Source: Deltaproteobacteria bacterium (GTDB lineage Bacteria > Myxococcota > Myxococcia > Myxococcales > SZAS-1). Taken from it: a DNA stretch of 64,000 nt. The stretch covers positions 62,001 to 126,000 of the forward strand of contig JAFEBB010000011.1 in NCBI GenBank assembly GCA_018266075.1, given 5' to 3'. Of this stretch, positions 44,362 to 53,296 are shown piece by piece. How positions within the stretch are numbered: position 1 is the first letter of the stretch; each line of letters starts with the position of its first letter. The notes beneath the pieces are model-generated. The model did no database searches. It worked only from the letters and a program-made list of their open reading frames with translations, and was not told the origin of the DNA. Position numbers and translations under genes: made by a program.

Positions 44362-46896
44362 ATGAAGCGGCTGGGCACCCTCTTCCTGGCGCTGGCGCTG
44401 GCCAGCGGCTGCGGCGGCAACAAGAAGGGCGCCTCCAGCTCGAGCGGCAGCGCGTCGGCGAGCAGCACCGCAGCGAGCAGCACCAGCGGCTCGGGAAGCA
44501 GCAGCGGCAGCACGGCGACGTCGAGCACCAGCGGCTCGTCCGGCGGCGGCAGCACCGGCCAGAGCGCGAGCATCAGCAGCAGCAGCGGCTCGACCGGCAC
44601 GCACACCACGGGCTCACACGGCTCCACCACCACCGGCACGACGACGTCGTCGAGCACCGGCACCACGGGCTCGAACCAGGCCTGTACCCCGGTGAGCTCC
44701 GTCGGCTCGCCGCCCGCGAACGACACGTGCAGCGGCGCGCAGGTGATCGACGTCTCGCAGCTGGGAACGCCCATCAGCGGCACCACGCTCAACGCCCAGA
44801 ACGACTTCGCCTACGACGACTCCGTGACCCCGAGCTGCACCGGCTTCTCCACGCCCGGTCCCGACGTGGTCTACGCGTTCACGCCCACGACCACTGCCGA
44901 GTACATGCTCAACGTCGACCCCAACGGAACCGGCCTCGGCTGGGACGTCGCCATCTACGTGCTGCCGACCTGCCCCGCGAGCTGCCAGAACATGCCCGTG
45001 TGCATGGTCGGCGCGGACGCGGCCGGCACGGGCCAGCCCGAGACGCTGACCACCACCTTCACGGCCGGGACGACGTACTTCATCATCGTCGACTCCTGGA
45101 CGTCCGGCGACTCGGGCGCGTTCACGCTCACGCTCACCGAGCTCGTGCCGCCGAGCAACGACACCTGCACCAACCCCAAGAACCTCCCCGAGGGCGCCGA
45201 CGCGGGCCTGGTCGGCGAGCTCTTCCTCGGCGCCGCGAACGACTACAACCCGTCGGCAGCCTCGACCACCTGCACCGGCAACGACGAGAGCACGCCGGAC
45301 GTGGTCTACAGCTTCACGCCCAGTGAAACCGGCGCGTACGTCTTCACGCTCGACGGCAGCTACGCGAACTCGTCCATCCCGCTCGACATGTACGTGCTCG
45401 ACAGCTGCCCCGCCTCGGGCGCGTCGATCACCAGCTGCACGGGCGCGCTCAACGGCTTCGACGGCGACTCCGCCACCGCGAGCCTCACCGCCGGGCACAC
45501 CTACGCGGTCGTCGTCGAGGCCAGCCCGGATGTGCCCGCTGCGGGCACCAGCTTCAACCTCACCGCGTACGGTATCCCCCCGCCGTCCAACGACAGCTGC
45601 GCCTCGCCGACCGTGCTCCCGGAAGGCTCCGCCGGCCTCACCCACCAGACCATCTACGGCGCTGGGAACGACTACGCGCCGAGCGCGAGCGCCTCGAACT
45701 GCACCGGCGCCGACGAGAGCTCGCCGGACGTCGTGTACAGCTTCACGCCCAGCCAGACCGGCCAGTACGCGATCCAGGTGCTCGGTACCGACCAGGGCAG
45801 CTCGGCGCAGCTCGACTTCTACGTGCTCGACGGCTGCCCGGCCGCGGGCAGCGCCGTGACCTCGTGCGAGGCGGGCGTCCGCGGCGCCTCGAACAACTAC
45901 CTGGTCGCGAACCTCACCGCGAACCAGCCGTACGCCATCGTGGTGGAGGAGCCGCAGTTCGCCAGCGCGTTCCTCAGCTTCACCCTCACCGCGCAGCCCT
46001 TCTCCCCTCCGGTGAACGACACCTGCGCCAACGCGCTCACGCTCAACCCCGGCCCCACGGGCGTGAGCGGCAGCTACCTCGACGCGCAGAACGACTACTC
46101 GCCGAACTTCAACTCGAGCCAATGCACCGGCCAGACCGAGTCGGGGCCTGACCTGGTGTACGCGTTCACGCCGCCGGAGTCCGGCAACTGGACGCTCACC
46201 CTCACGCCCAGCTCCAGCGCCGACAACGTGGCGCTCTACGTCCTCGACAGCTGCCCGACGAGCAACAGCATCACCCAGTGCCTGGGCGGCAAGGACAGCG
46301 CCGGGGTCGGCGTGTCGGAGGTCCTCAACATCAGCCTCAACGCAGGCACGACCTACGACATCGTCGTCGACAGCTACTCCAGCACGGCCTCGGGCGGCTT
46401 CACCCTCACCGCCACCGGCCACGGCGGCTCGTTCAGCGACGACTGCATCTCCGTGGATCCCGACGGCGGCTCCGACGTGCCGCTCGCCTCGCTCGCAGAC
46501 GGCGGCCTCGCTGCGTCGATGGCCGTGAGCACCGTGGGCTACTCGGACGACTCGGCGTCGGCGGCGAGCGGGCTCTGCGAGACTGCCGGCCTCAACGGCG
46601 GCGACCGCGTCTTCCACATCTCCCTGCCGCAGGCGGTGCCGTCGCTCACCGCGAGCGTCACGCCGGATCCGGACGGCGGCTTCGAGCCGGTCATCTACCT
46701 GCGCTCCGGCCCGTGCACCGACTCCGACCTGGGCATCGACGGCGGCGCCGGCACCGAGCTCGCCTGCGGCCTCACCTTCGCCGGCGCGCCCGCCATCTTC
46801 ACCACCGGCCCGCTCGACGCCGGCGACTACTTCCTCTGGGTGGACTCGCTCTACCTCGGCGAAGGCTCGGGCACGCTCAGCGTCACGGTGCCGTAG
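44362..46896 (+). CDS. Large surface lipoprotein with four tandem PPC-like domains
   Basis: 844 residues from the ATG at 44362 (lipobox ALASGC). A Ser/Gly/Thr tract fills residues 22-110. Then come four clear tandem repeats of about 140 residues, starting PPANDTCSGA (117), PPSNDTCTNP (262), PPSNDSCASP (407) and PPVNDTCANA (547), plus a weaker fifth from about 690. Each contains DYxPS, PDVVYxFTP, YVLDSCP and a closing TxYxIVVD strand, which look like bacterial pre-peptidase/PPC beta-sandwiches. No catalytic domain. I infer an adhesive or scaffold surface protein with a long stalk. Confidence 0.9.
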   Translation: MKRLGTLFLALALASGCGGNKKGASSSSGSASASSTAASSTSGSGSSSGSTATSSTSGSSGGGSTGQSASISSSSGSTGTHTTGSHGSTTTGTTTSSSTGTTGSNQACTPVSSVGSPPANDTCSGAQVIDVSQLGTPISGTTLNAQNDFAYDDSVTPSCTGFSTPGPDVVYAFTPTTTAEYMLNVDPNGTGLGWDVAIYVLPTCPASCQNMPVCMVGADAAGTGQPETLTTTFTAGTTYFIIVDSWTSGDSGAFTLTLTELVPPSNDTCTNPKNLPEGADAGLVGELFLGAANDYNPSAASTTCTGNDESTPDVVYSFTPSETGAYVFTLDGSYANSSIPLDMYVLDSCPASGASITSCTGALNGFDGDSATASLTAGHTYAVVVEASPDVPAAGTSFNLTAYGIPPPSNDSCASPTVLPEGSAGLTHQTIYGAGNDYAPSASASNCTGADESSPDVVYSFTPSQTGQYAIQVLGTDQGSSAQLDFYVLDGCPAAGSAVTSCEAGVRGASNNYLVANLTANQPYAIVVEEPQFASAFLSFTLTAQPFSPPVNDTCANALTLNPGPTGVSGSYLDAQNDYSPNFNSSQCTGQTESGPDLVYAFTPPESGNWTLTLTPSSSADNVALYVLDSCPTSNSITQCLGGKDSAGVGVSEVLNISLNAGTTYDIVVDSYSSTASGGFTLTATGHGGSFSDDCISVDPDGGSDVPLASLADGGLAASMAVSTVGYSDDSASAASGLCETAGLNGGDRVFHISLPQAVPSLTASVTPDPDGGFEPVIYLRSGPCTDSDLGIDGGAGTELACGLTFAGAPAIFTTGPLDAGDYFLWVDSLYLGEGSGTLSVTVP

Positions 46897-46982
46897 GCCG
46901 CGCGTCACTCGCACTACGGCTGACGGTTTCCTGCAGTCAGCTTCTTACAGCCGCAAATCCCTTGGAGCGTGCGGATCGTCCT

Positions 46983-47035
46983 GTGGCAAGCTCTTTGGAC
47001 TCATTTTCGAATCCATTTTCGGAATCCAAAGGGAC
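46983..47035 (+). promoter_or_regulatory. Putative promoter region with direct repeat and weak sigma-54-like box
   Basis: TGGCAAGCTCTTTGGA (46983-46998) resembles the -24/-12 sigma-54 box but has GG where GC is expected. It is followed by two copies of CATTTTCGAATCC (47002-47027, second with one extra G), an unusual AT-rich direct repeat 15-40 bases before the start. Weak evidence only. Confidence 0.3.
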
Positions 47036-47039
47036 CCGC

Positions 47040-48398
47040 ATGCTCCGCCTTTCGCTCACTGGATGTCTCGCCGCGCTGGCCCTGGGCCTGTTCGCATGCA
47101 GTGGCTCCAGCAGCAGCACCACGGCCACCAGCACCACCACCGGCACCACGTCGACGCACGGCGGCAACACCTCCGGCAACACCGCGGGCTCGTCGACGAC
47201 CGGCTCGAGCAATGGCGGCACCACCGGCCTCAGCGGCGGCAGCACCAACGCTGCGGGCTCGACTGGCACGACCGCGACGAACGGCTCCAACGGGACCGCG
47301 GGCAGCAACGGCAGCACCGCCACCAACGGCAGCGGCAGCGGCTCGGGCGGCACCACCGGCTCGCTGGCTGGCGTGTGCGAGTTCTGCCAGCAGAACAGCG
47401 ACTGCGACACCGGCCTCTGCGACACCAACGCCCAGGTCTGCCAGATCACCAACTGCGCGGGCTCGAGCAACGCGTGCATCACGTTCGGCGGCACCTGCGC
47501 GTCCGACGGCAGCTGCCAGTGCTTCCCGCCCGCGGCCATCTGCGAGTCCTGCTTCGCGGACACCGACTGCGCCTCGGGCCACTGCGACGCCACCAACGGG
47601 GTCTGCACCACCGCCACCTGCACCGGCGCCGACGCCACGGCCTGCACCGCCGCGGGCGGCAACTGCAGCGGCTCGCAGTGCACCTGTCCCACGGCGTACC
47701 TCTGCGACAACTGCTCCACCGACGCGGACTGCGTGACGGGCCTCTGCAACCCCACCAGCCACCAGTGCGACGTCGTGAACTGCTTCGCCTCCGACGGCGG
47801 CGACTCGGACTGCACGAGCGCGGGCGGCACCTGCACCGCGGGCGGCAACTGCACCTGCCCGGCGCCGGTGCTCTCGGGGATCTGCGGCGGCTGCAGCCGC
47901 GACAGCGACTGCAATGCGGGCCTGTTCTGCGACACCACCAACTTCTCCTGCAATGCGTTGGGCTGCTCGGGCAGCAGCGCGGCGTGCACAGGAGCAGGCT
48001 TCACCTGCGGCGGCACCACCAACCTGCCGGACGGCGGAAGCTCGACGGACGGCTGCAACTGCCTCGCCGGCCGCATCTGCGACTTCTGCACCACGAACAC
48101 GGACTGCGTGAGCGGCCTGTGCGACCTCGACGGCGGCGGCCGCTGCCAGACCACGAGCTGCAGCACCGACACCACCTGCGTGAACCTCGGCCACGTCTGC
48201 AACGCGACCAACAACAGCTGCAACTGCGACGCGCTGCCGGTCTGCGACTTTTGCCAGGCGGACAGCGACTGCGCGAGCGGCGCCTGCGACACCACGGACA
48301 ATGTCTGCCAGCCGGCCGCGGGTGCCGGCTGCGGCACCAACTGCACCGACGTGGGCGGCACGTGTGGCGCCGACGGCGGTTGCATCTGCTTCCCCTAG
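47040..48398 (+). CDS. Cys-rich lipoprotein with Ser/Gly/Asn linker
   Basis: 452 residues; ATG at 47040 is spaced from GGGACC. The lipobox is LGLFAC. Residues 20-115 are a Ser/Thr/Gly/Asn tract. About seven repeats follow with pattern C-x2-C-x5-DC-x4-C-x8-C (for example CEFCQQNSDCDTGLC and CDFCTTNTDCVSGLC), giving more than 60 Cys in total. A disulfide-rich rod is likely. Its stop overlaps the convergent epimerase gene by 4 bases. Same general plan as the lipoproteins at the left end of the window, but a different repeat. Confidence 0.9.
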   Translation: MLRLSLTGCLAALALGLFACSGSSSSTTATSTTTGTTSTHGGNTSGNTAGSSTTGSSNGGTTGLSGGSTNAAGSTGTTATNGSNGTAGSNGSTATNGSGSGSGGTTGSLAGVCEFCQQNSDCDTGLCDTNAQVCQITNCAGSSNACITFGGTCASDGSCQCFPPAAICESCFADTDCASGHCDATNGVCTTATCTGADATACTAAGGNCSGSQCTCPTAYLCDNCSTDADCVTGLCNPTSHQCDVVNCFASDGGDSDCTSAGGTCTAGGNCTCPAPVLSGICGGCSRDSDCNAGLFCDTTNFSCNALGCSGSSAACTGAGFTCGGTTNLPDGGSSTDGCNCLAGRICDFCTTNTDCVSGLCDLDGGGRCQTTSCSTDTTCVNLGHVCNATNNSCNCDALPVCDFCQADSDCASGACDTTDNVCQPAAGAGCGTNCTDVGGTCGADGGCICFP

Positions 48399-49255
48399 GT
48401 CGCCGAGATCTCCAGCCAGAGCTCGCGCGCCTGTCCGGGCGCGAGCTCCAGCAGGCCGTCGCCCGTGTTCAGGGCGTCGCCGGGGCTCGTCCAGGGCTCG
48501 AGGCAGATGAAGTCCTTGCCGGGCAAGCTCCAGACGACCCAGCGCGTGAACTCGGGCGAGCCCGCGAGCGCGATGGTGCCCGCGGGCAGCTCCAGCCTCG
48601 CGGCGCTCGTTCCGTGGTCGCGCAGGTGCAGGTCGACTTCACCCGCAGTGAAGTCGATGCCTGAGTAGGGCAGCTCCTTCTTCTGCACGTTGTCCCAGAC
48701 ACGCGTGGCCTTCGTGGGCACGCGCGCGCGTCCCTTTTCGGCCTGGGGCACGGCGAAGTACGGATGGAACCCGTAGCCGAACGGCAGCGGCTCCGAGCCG
48801 CTGTTCTGCACGGCGATGTCGATGCGCAGCGTCGACGCGCGCAGCGAGAAGCGCAGCGTGCTCCGGAACGGCCACGGAAACTGAGCGAGCGTGTCGGCGT
48901 CGTCGCGCAGCTCGAGCGTCAGCTCTGCGGCGCTCCCATTGCCGCGCGACGTCTCGCGCCACACCCGATTGCGCCCGAAGCCGTGCTGCTTCATCGAGCC
49001 CCGCTTGCCCGCGCGCGCCCACGCATCGTTCGCGAGCTTGCCCGGACCGGGAAAGAGCACCGGGATTCCGCCGCGCACGTTGGCCTTCGCGTCGAGGAGC
49101 GTGGCTTCGTCGAGGTAGAGCCACTCGCGCCCACGCGTGAAGAGCGAGGTGCAGATCGCCCCGCGCGACGGCGCAACCTCGGCGCGGCTCCCTGTCGTGG
49201 AATCTTCGAGCACCACGCGCGGCATGGCGCCCGTGCGGTCGCTGACGCTAAACAT
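48395..49255 (-). CDS. Aldose 1-epimerase family protein
   Basis: 286 residues from the ATG at 49255, which has GGGGAGG 5 bases upstream; a longer reading begins in the next gene's promoter. The galactose-mutarotase-like fold is shown by GGIPVLFPGPGKL, KQHGFGRNRVW and PLPFGYGFHPYFAVP (His), with the LEPWTSPGDALN strand late. The catalytic His and Glu lie in GFGR..W and FICLEPWT. This branch includes glucose-6-phosphate 1-epimerases as well as mutarotases, so the sugar is uncertain. Confidence 0.9.
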   Translation of the reverse strand: MFSVSDRTGAMPRVVLEDSTTGSRAEVAPSRGAICTSLFTRGREWLYLDEATLLDAKANVRGGIPVLFPGPGKLANDAWARAGKRGSMKQHGFGRNRVWRETSRGNGSAAELTLELRDDADTLAQFPWPFRSTLRFSLRASTLRIDIAVQNSGSEPLPFGYGFHPYFAVPQAEKGRARVPTKATRVWDNVQKKELPYSGIDFTAGEVDLHLRDHGTSAARLELPAGTIALAGSPEFTRWVVWSLPGKDFICLEPWTSPGDALNTGDGLLELAPGQARELWLEISAT

Positions 49256-49307
49256 GGCCACCTCCCCGCGCCGCATGGTACCTGAGCGCCCGGAGCGAGG
49301 AGTGCCC

Positions 49308-50147
49308 GTGAAGCCACAGGCCGCGCGCTATGCCGTCATCGGCGATCCCGTGGAGCACTCGCTCTCGCCGCGGCTCTTTGGCCTGCTCTTCGAGCAGCTC
49401 AAGCTCAACGCCAACTACCGCGCCGAGCGCGTGCCGACGGATCAGCTGGGCGCGTTCTTGAAGCGCGTGCGCGCGGGCGAGTTCCAGGGCCTCTCGGTCA
49501 CGCTGCCGCACAAGGTGACCATCACCAGCCTCTTGGACGGACTCGAGCAGCAAGCCGTGCGCATCGGCGCCGTGAACTGCGTGCGTGTCGAGGGGAAGAA
49601 GCTCTTCGGCCACAACACCGATCTCGGCGGCCTGGTGCGCACCCTGCACCACCACCTCGGCGGACATCCCACCCGCAAGAAGGTGCTCATCCTCGGTGCA
49701 GGCGGCGCCGCGCGGGCCGCAGCGGTGGCGATGGGCTCGCTGAGCGCGGCGGAGATCGTCATCGCGAATCGAACGCTCGCGCGCGCGAAGTCGGTCGCCG
49801 AGCTCGTCGACCACGGGCAGGCCCTGCCGCTCGACAACGATCTCCGCACCGCCTGCGCAAAGGCCGACGTGATCATCAACGCGACCAGCGTGGGCCTGCT
49901 GTCACGCGCGGACCCGCTGCCCGAGACGTGCGCGCTCCGGTCGCACCAGGTGGTGCTGGATCTCGTCTATCGCCCGCTGGAGACCGCGCTGATGCGGCGT
50001 GCGCGCGAGAGCGGCTGCACCGTCATCGACGGGCTCTGGGTGCTCGTGTACCAGGCGCTGTTCCAGCTCGCGCTCTGGGAAGGCCGCGACGTCGAGGCGG
50101 TGCAGGCCGAGGCGCTGCACGCCGCGCTGGCTCCGGAGGCGCGATGA
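49308..50147 (+). CDS. aroE: Shikimate dehydrogenase
   Basis: 279 residues from the GTG at 49308; GAGGAG is 7 bases upstream, whereas an ATG at 49275 lacks such a site. It reduces 3-dehydroshikimate to shikimate with NADPH. Motifs: YAVIGDPVEHSLSPRLF (substrate Ser pair), LSVTLPHKV (catalytic Lys), GAVNCVR, GHNTDLGGL (Asp) and LILGAGGAARAAAVAM, the NADP-binding turn with NRTLARA. It is the first of four aro genes joined by overlaps. Confidence 0.97.
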   Translation: MKPQAARYAVIGDPVEHSLSPRLFGLLFEQLKLNANYRAERVPTDQLGAFLKRVRAGEFQGLSVTLPHKVTITSLLDGLEQQAVRIGAVNCVRVEGKKLFGHNTDLGGLVRTLHHHLGGHPTRKKVLILGAGGAARAAAVAMGSLSAAEIVIANRTLARAKSVAELVDHGQALPLDNDLRTACAKADVIINATSVGLLSRADPLPETCALRSHQVVLDLVYRPLETALMRRARESGCTVIDGLWVLVYQALFQLALWEGRDVEAVQAEALHAALAPEAR

Positions 50148-51862
50148 GCCGCGTGCGCTGGCTCACCGCAGGAGAGAGCCATGGGCCCGCGCTCACGGCC
50201 ATCGTCGAGGGACTGCCCGCGGGCTTGTGGCTGACCGCGGAGGACATCGATCGCGAGCTCGCGCGCCGCCAGCACGGCCACGGCCGCGGCGGGCGCATGA
50301 AGATCGAGCGCGATCAGGTCGAGCTGCTGGGCGGCATCCGGTTTGGGAAGACGCTGGGCTCGCCGATTTCGATGCTCATTCGCAACCGCGACTTCGCGAG
50401 CTGGACCGAGCGCATGCAGGCCGCGCCGGGCGGGCCGGACGCGAAGCCCGTGCACGTGCCGCGACCGGGGCACGCGGATCTCGCGGGCGGCTTGAAGTAC
50501 GGCCACACGGGCGATCTGCGAAATGTCCTCGAGCGCGCGAGCGCCCGCGAGACGGCCGCGCGCGTGGCTGCAGGCGCAGTCGCCAAGGCGCTCCTGCGCG
50601 AGCTCGGAATCCGCATCGGCAGCTGGGTGCGCCAAATTGGAACAGCGAAGGCCACGAGCGCGTCCGAGGTTCAGCCCGAGCTCTTCCGCCGCGACGCCGA
50701 GGCGGTCGCACGTCTGGCCGACGCGAGCCCGGTGCGCGCGCTCGACGACCTCTCGTCCGCGAAGCTCGTGGAAGCCATCGACGCCGCGCGCGCCAAGCGC
50801 GACACCGTGGGCGGCATCATCGAAGTCGCGGCGACGGGAATGCCGGTCGGGCTCGGTGCGCACGTGCAGCACGATCGCAAGCTCGACGGCCGGATCGCGC
50901 AGGCCATGCTCAGCATCCCCGCGATGAAGGCCGTGGAGCTCGGCGACGGCTGGTCGGCCGCGGGTCGCTACGGCAGCGAGGTGCACGACGCGATTCATCT
51001 GCGCAGCGGTCGGCTCGTGCGCGAGAGCAACCGCGCGGGCGGGCTCGAGGGCGGGATGACGAATGGCGAGCCGCTCGTGGTCCGCGTGGCCATGAAGCCC
51101 ATCGCCACTGTGCCCGAGGCGCTGCCGTCGGTGAACGTTCAATCGCTCGAGGCCACGCACGCGCACGTGGAGCGCTCGGACACCTGCGCGGTTCCTGCAG
51201 CGGGCGTGGTGGCCGAGGCGATGCTCGCGTTGGTGCTCGCGGATGCGGTGCTCGAGGCGCTCGGCGGCGACTCCATGGATTCGCTGCGTGCGCCGTTCGC
51301 GAGGCTGCGATTGGCGACGTGCGCGGATATCGGCCACCGCTTCCTCATCGGGCCGATGGGCGCGGGAAAGACGTCTGTCGGTTTGCTCCTCGCGAGGCAG
51401 CTTGGCCTGCCCTTCGTCGATCTCGACGCGCGCATCGAAGCCGAAGCGGGCACGTCGATCGCCACGTTGTTCGCGCGGGATGGCGAGGCTGCGTTCCGTG
51501 AGCGCGAGGCGAGGGAGCTCGCCAAGGTCGCGCGCGAGAAGCCGGCGGTCGTCGCGCTGGGTGGCGGCGCGGCGCTCACCGAGGACGCATGGCTCACGCT
51601 GCGTGAGTCGGGCGCGACGCTGCACCTGCACGCGCCTGCGCACGAACTGCTGAAGCGCATCGGCGATCCGTCTGCGCGGCCGATGCTCGCGGGCGGCGAT
51701 CCGCTCGCGCGCCTCAACGCTCTCGCGGCTGAGCGCGAGCGCTGGTACGCGCGCGCGGATCTGCACCTCGATACGACCGGGCTCTCGCCCGAGCTCGCGG
51801 CCGGTGCAGCAGTTGGGCTCTTCCGTTCAATCGAAGGGCCGCTGGTGAAGCGCCATGGCTGA
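50144..51862 (+). CDS. aroC-aroK: Chorismate synthase-shikimate kinase fusion protein
   Basis: 572 residues in one open frame. Residues 1-390 are chorismate synthase: GESHGPALTAIVEGLPAG, RRQHGHGRGGRMKIE, GHADLAGGLKYGHTGDLRNVLERASARET, AGGLEGGMTNGEPLVVRVAMKPI (FMN and substrate binding). From about 397 shikimate kinase follows: FLIGPMGAGKTSVG (P-loop), LPFVDLDARIEAEAGTSI, REREARELAKV, VVALGGGAALTEDAW and RPMLAGGDPLARLNALAAERERWYARAD. There is almost no linker. A TTG at 51311 with GAGG six bases upstream may allow internal initiation of a separate AroK. ATGA overlaps aroE and 8 bases overlap aroB, so the four genes are translationally coupled. An assembly error joining two genes remains possible. 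Confidence 0.95.
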   Translation: MSRVRWLTAGESHGPALTAIVEGLPAGLWLTAEDIDRELARRQHGHGRGGRMKIERDQVELLGGIRFGKTLGSPISMLIRNRDFASWTERMQAAPGGPDAKPVHVPRPGHADLAGGLKYGHTGDLRNVLERASARETAARVAAGAVAKALLRELGIRIGSWVRQIGTAKATSASEVQPELFRRDAEAVARLADASPVRALDDLSSAKLVEAIDAARAKRDTVGGIIEVAATGMPVGLGAHVQHDRKLDGRIAQAMLSIPAMKAVELGDGWSAAGRYGSEVHDAIHLRSGRLVRESNRAGGLEGGMTNGEPLVVRVAMKPIATVPEALPSVNVQSLEATHAHVERSDTCAVPAAGVVAEAMLALVLADAVLEALGGDSMDSLRAPFARLRLATCADIGHRFLIGPMGAGKTSVGLLLARQLGLPFVDLDARIEAEAGTSIATLFARDGEAAFREREARELAKVAREKPAVVALGGGAALTEDAWLTLRESGATLHLHAPAHELLKRIGDPSARPMLAGGDPLARLNALAAERERWYARADLHLDTTGLSPELAAGAAVGLFRSIEGPLVKRHG

Positions 51863-52871
51863 GCTGCGTGTCCGCTCGGGCGCCGGCGACTACGACGTGC
51901 TCGTCGGGCCGGGCGTTCGCGCGCAGCTCGCGACGCGGCTCGCCCAGCGAAACTTCTTGGTTACAGACGAGAACGTCACGCGGCACTGGGGCGACGCGTT
52001 TGAAGCGCTGCTGAAGCCGGTCGCGAAGCTCGTGTTGCCCGCTGGTGAAGCGTCGAAATCGCTGGCGACGGCCGAGCGCATCTGGCGCTGGCTCGCGAAC
52101 GCGAAGGCCACGCGCGCGGACACGCTGGTCGCACTCGGCGGCGGTGTGGTGGGCGATGTGGCTGGCTTCGCAGCGTCGACGTTTCATCGCGGCGTGCCGC
52201 TCGTGCACGTGCCCACCACGCTCCTCGCGCAGGTCGACTCGAGCATCGGCGGCAAGGTGGCGATCGATCTGCCCGAGGGCAAGAACCTGGTCGGCGCGTT
52301 TCATGCGCCGACGCTCGTCATCGCCGACACGGAAACGCTCGCGACGCTGCCCGAGCGCGAGCTGTGGAATGGGCTGGCAGAGCTGGTGAAGACCGCGCTC
52401 ATCGGCGACGCGCCCCTCTTCGCCGAGCTCGAGCGCGAGCTCGCCGCGACGCCCGAGCGCATCGCGAAGGCCGCGCAGATCAAGGCCGAGATCGTCTCGC
52501 GCGACGAACACGATCGCGGCGAGCGGATGCACCTCAACTTCGGGCACACGTTCGGACACGCGCTCGAAGCGGCGACGGGTTACGGGCCGCTGTTGCACGG
52601 CGAAGCGATCGTCCTCGGCATGCGGCTCGCGACAGCGCTGTCGGCGCAGCGTGGGTTCGCCGATGCCAAGCGCGTGGATGCGTTGCTCGCGCGCTTCAAG
52701 CTGCCGCACCTGAATGCCTCGCTCGACGACGTCCTCGCCGCGATGAAGCTCGACAAGAAGGGCTCGCGGTTCATCCTGCTCGAGTCGATCGGCAAGGCGC
52801 GCATTGTGGATGACATCGATCTCGGCGCGATTCGCGAGCTCGCCGAGCCGCTCCTGGAGTCGCTGCGATGA
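51855..52871 (+). CDS. aroB: 3-Dehydroquinate synthase
   Basis: 338 residues. It makes 3-dehydroquinate from DAHP with NAD and zinc. Motifs: GEASKSLATAERIW, DTLVALGGGVVGDVAGFAASTFHRGVPLVHVPTTLLAQVDSSIGGKVAIDLPEGKNLVGAFH, ELWNGLAELVKTALI and RMHLNFGHTFGHALEA, with zinc ligands Glu and two His in normal order. The gene overlaps the aroC-aroK fusion by 8 bases and aroQ by ATGA. Confidence 0.97.
   Translation: MAELRVRSGAGDYDVLVGPGVRAQLATRLAQRNFLVTDENVTRHWGDAFEALLKPVAKLVLPAGEASKSLATAERIWRWLANAKATRADTLVALGGGVVGDVAGFAASTFHRGVPLVHVPTTLLAQVDSSIGGKVAIDLPEGKNLVGAFHAPTLVIADTETLATLPERELWNGLAELVKTALIGDAPLFAELERELAATPERIAKAAQIKAEIVSRDEHDRGERMHLNFGHTFGHALEAATGYGPLLHGEAIVLGMRLATALSAQRGFADAKRVDALLARFKLPHLNASLDDVLAAMKLDKKGSRFILLESIGKARIVDDIDLGAIRELAEPLLESLR
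51949..51964. repeat. AAC-N6-GTT inverted repeat in aroB
   Basis: GAAACTTCTTGGTTAC, arms match at 4 of 5 bases. It falls in codons CGA AAC TTC TTG GTT ACA. Confidence 0.35.
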
Positions 52872-53296
52872 ACATCCTCGTGCTGCACGGCCCGAACCTG
52901 AACCTGCTCGGCGAGCGCCAGCCCGAGATCTACGGAACGACCACGCTGTTGCAGCTCAACGAGCTCATCGAGAAGCGCGCCATCGAGCTCGGCGCGAGCG
53001 TGCGCATCTTCCAGAGCAACCACGAGGGCGCGCTCATCGATCGGCTGCACGAGGAGCGCCGCTGGATGAACGCGCTCATCATCAATCCCGGCGCGCTCAC
53101 GCACTACTCGTACGCGCTGCGCGACGCGATCGCCGCGGTGAGCACGCGCGCCATCGAAGTGCACCTCTCCGACATCACCCAGCGCGAGGCGTGGCGCCGC
53201 GTCAGCGTGATCGCCGATGTCTGCGAGGCGCAGGTGATGGGCTTGGGTCCGCGCGGCTACATCGAGGCGCTGAACCGACTGACACAGAAGCGTTAA
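52868..53296 (+). CDS. aroQ: Type II 3-dehydroquinate dehydratase
   Basis: 142 residues. It dehydrates 3-dehydroquinate to 3-dehydroshikimate. Motifs: LVLHGPNLNLLGERQPEIYGTTTL (Tyr, Arg of the lid), FQSNHEGALIDRLHE, IINPGALTHYSYALRDA and EVHLSDI (catalytic His). Length typical. Last gene of the aro operon; the stop overlaps the convergent FHA gene. Confidence 0.97.
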   Translation: MNILVLHGPNLNLLGERQPEIYGTTTLLQLNELIEKRAIELGASVRIFQSNHEGALIDRLHEERRWMNALIINPGALTHYSYALRDAIAAVSTRAIEVHLSDITQREAWRRVSVIADVCEAQVMGLGPRGYIEALNRLTQKR

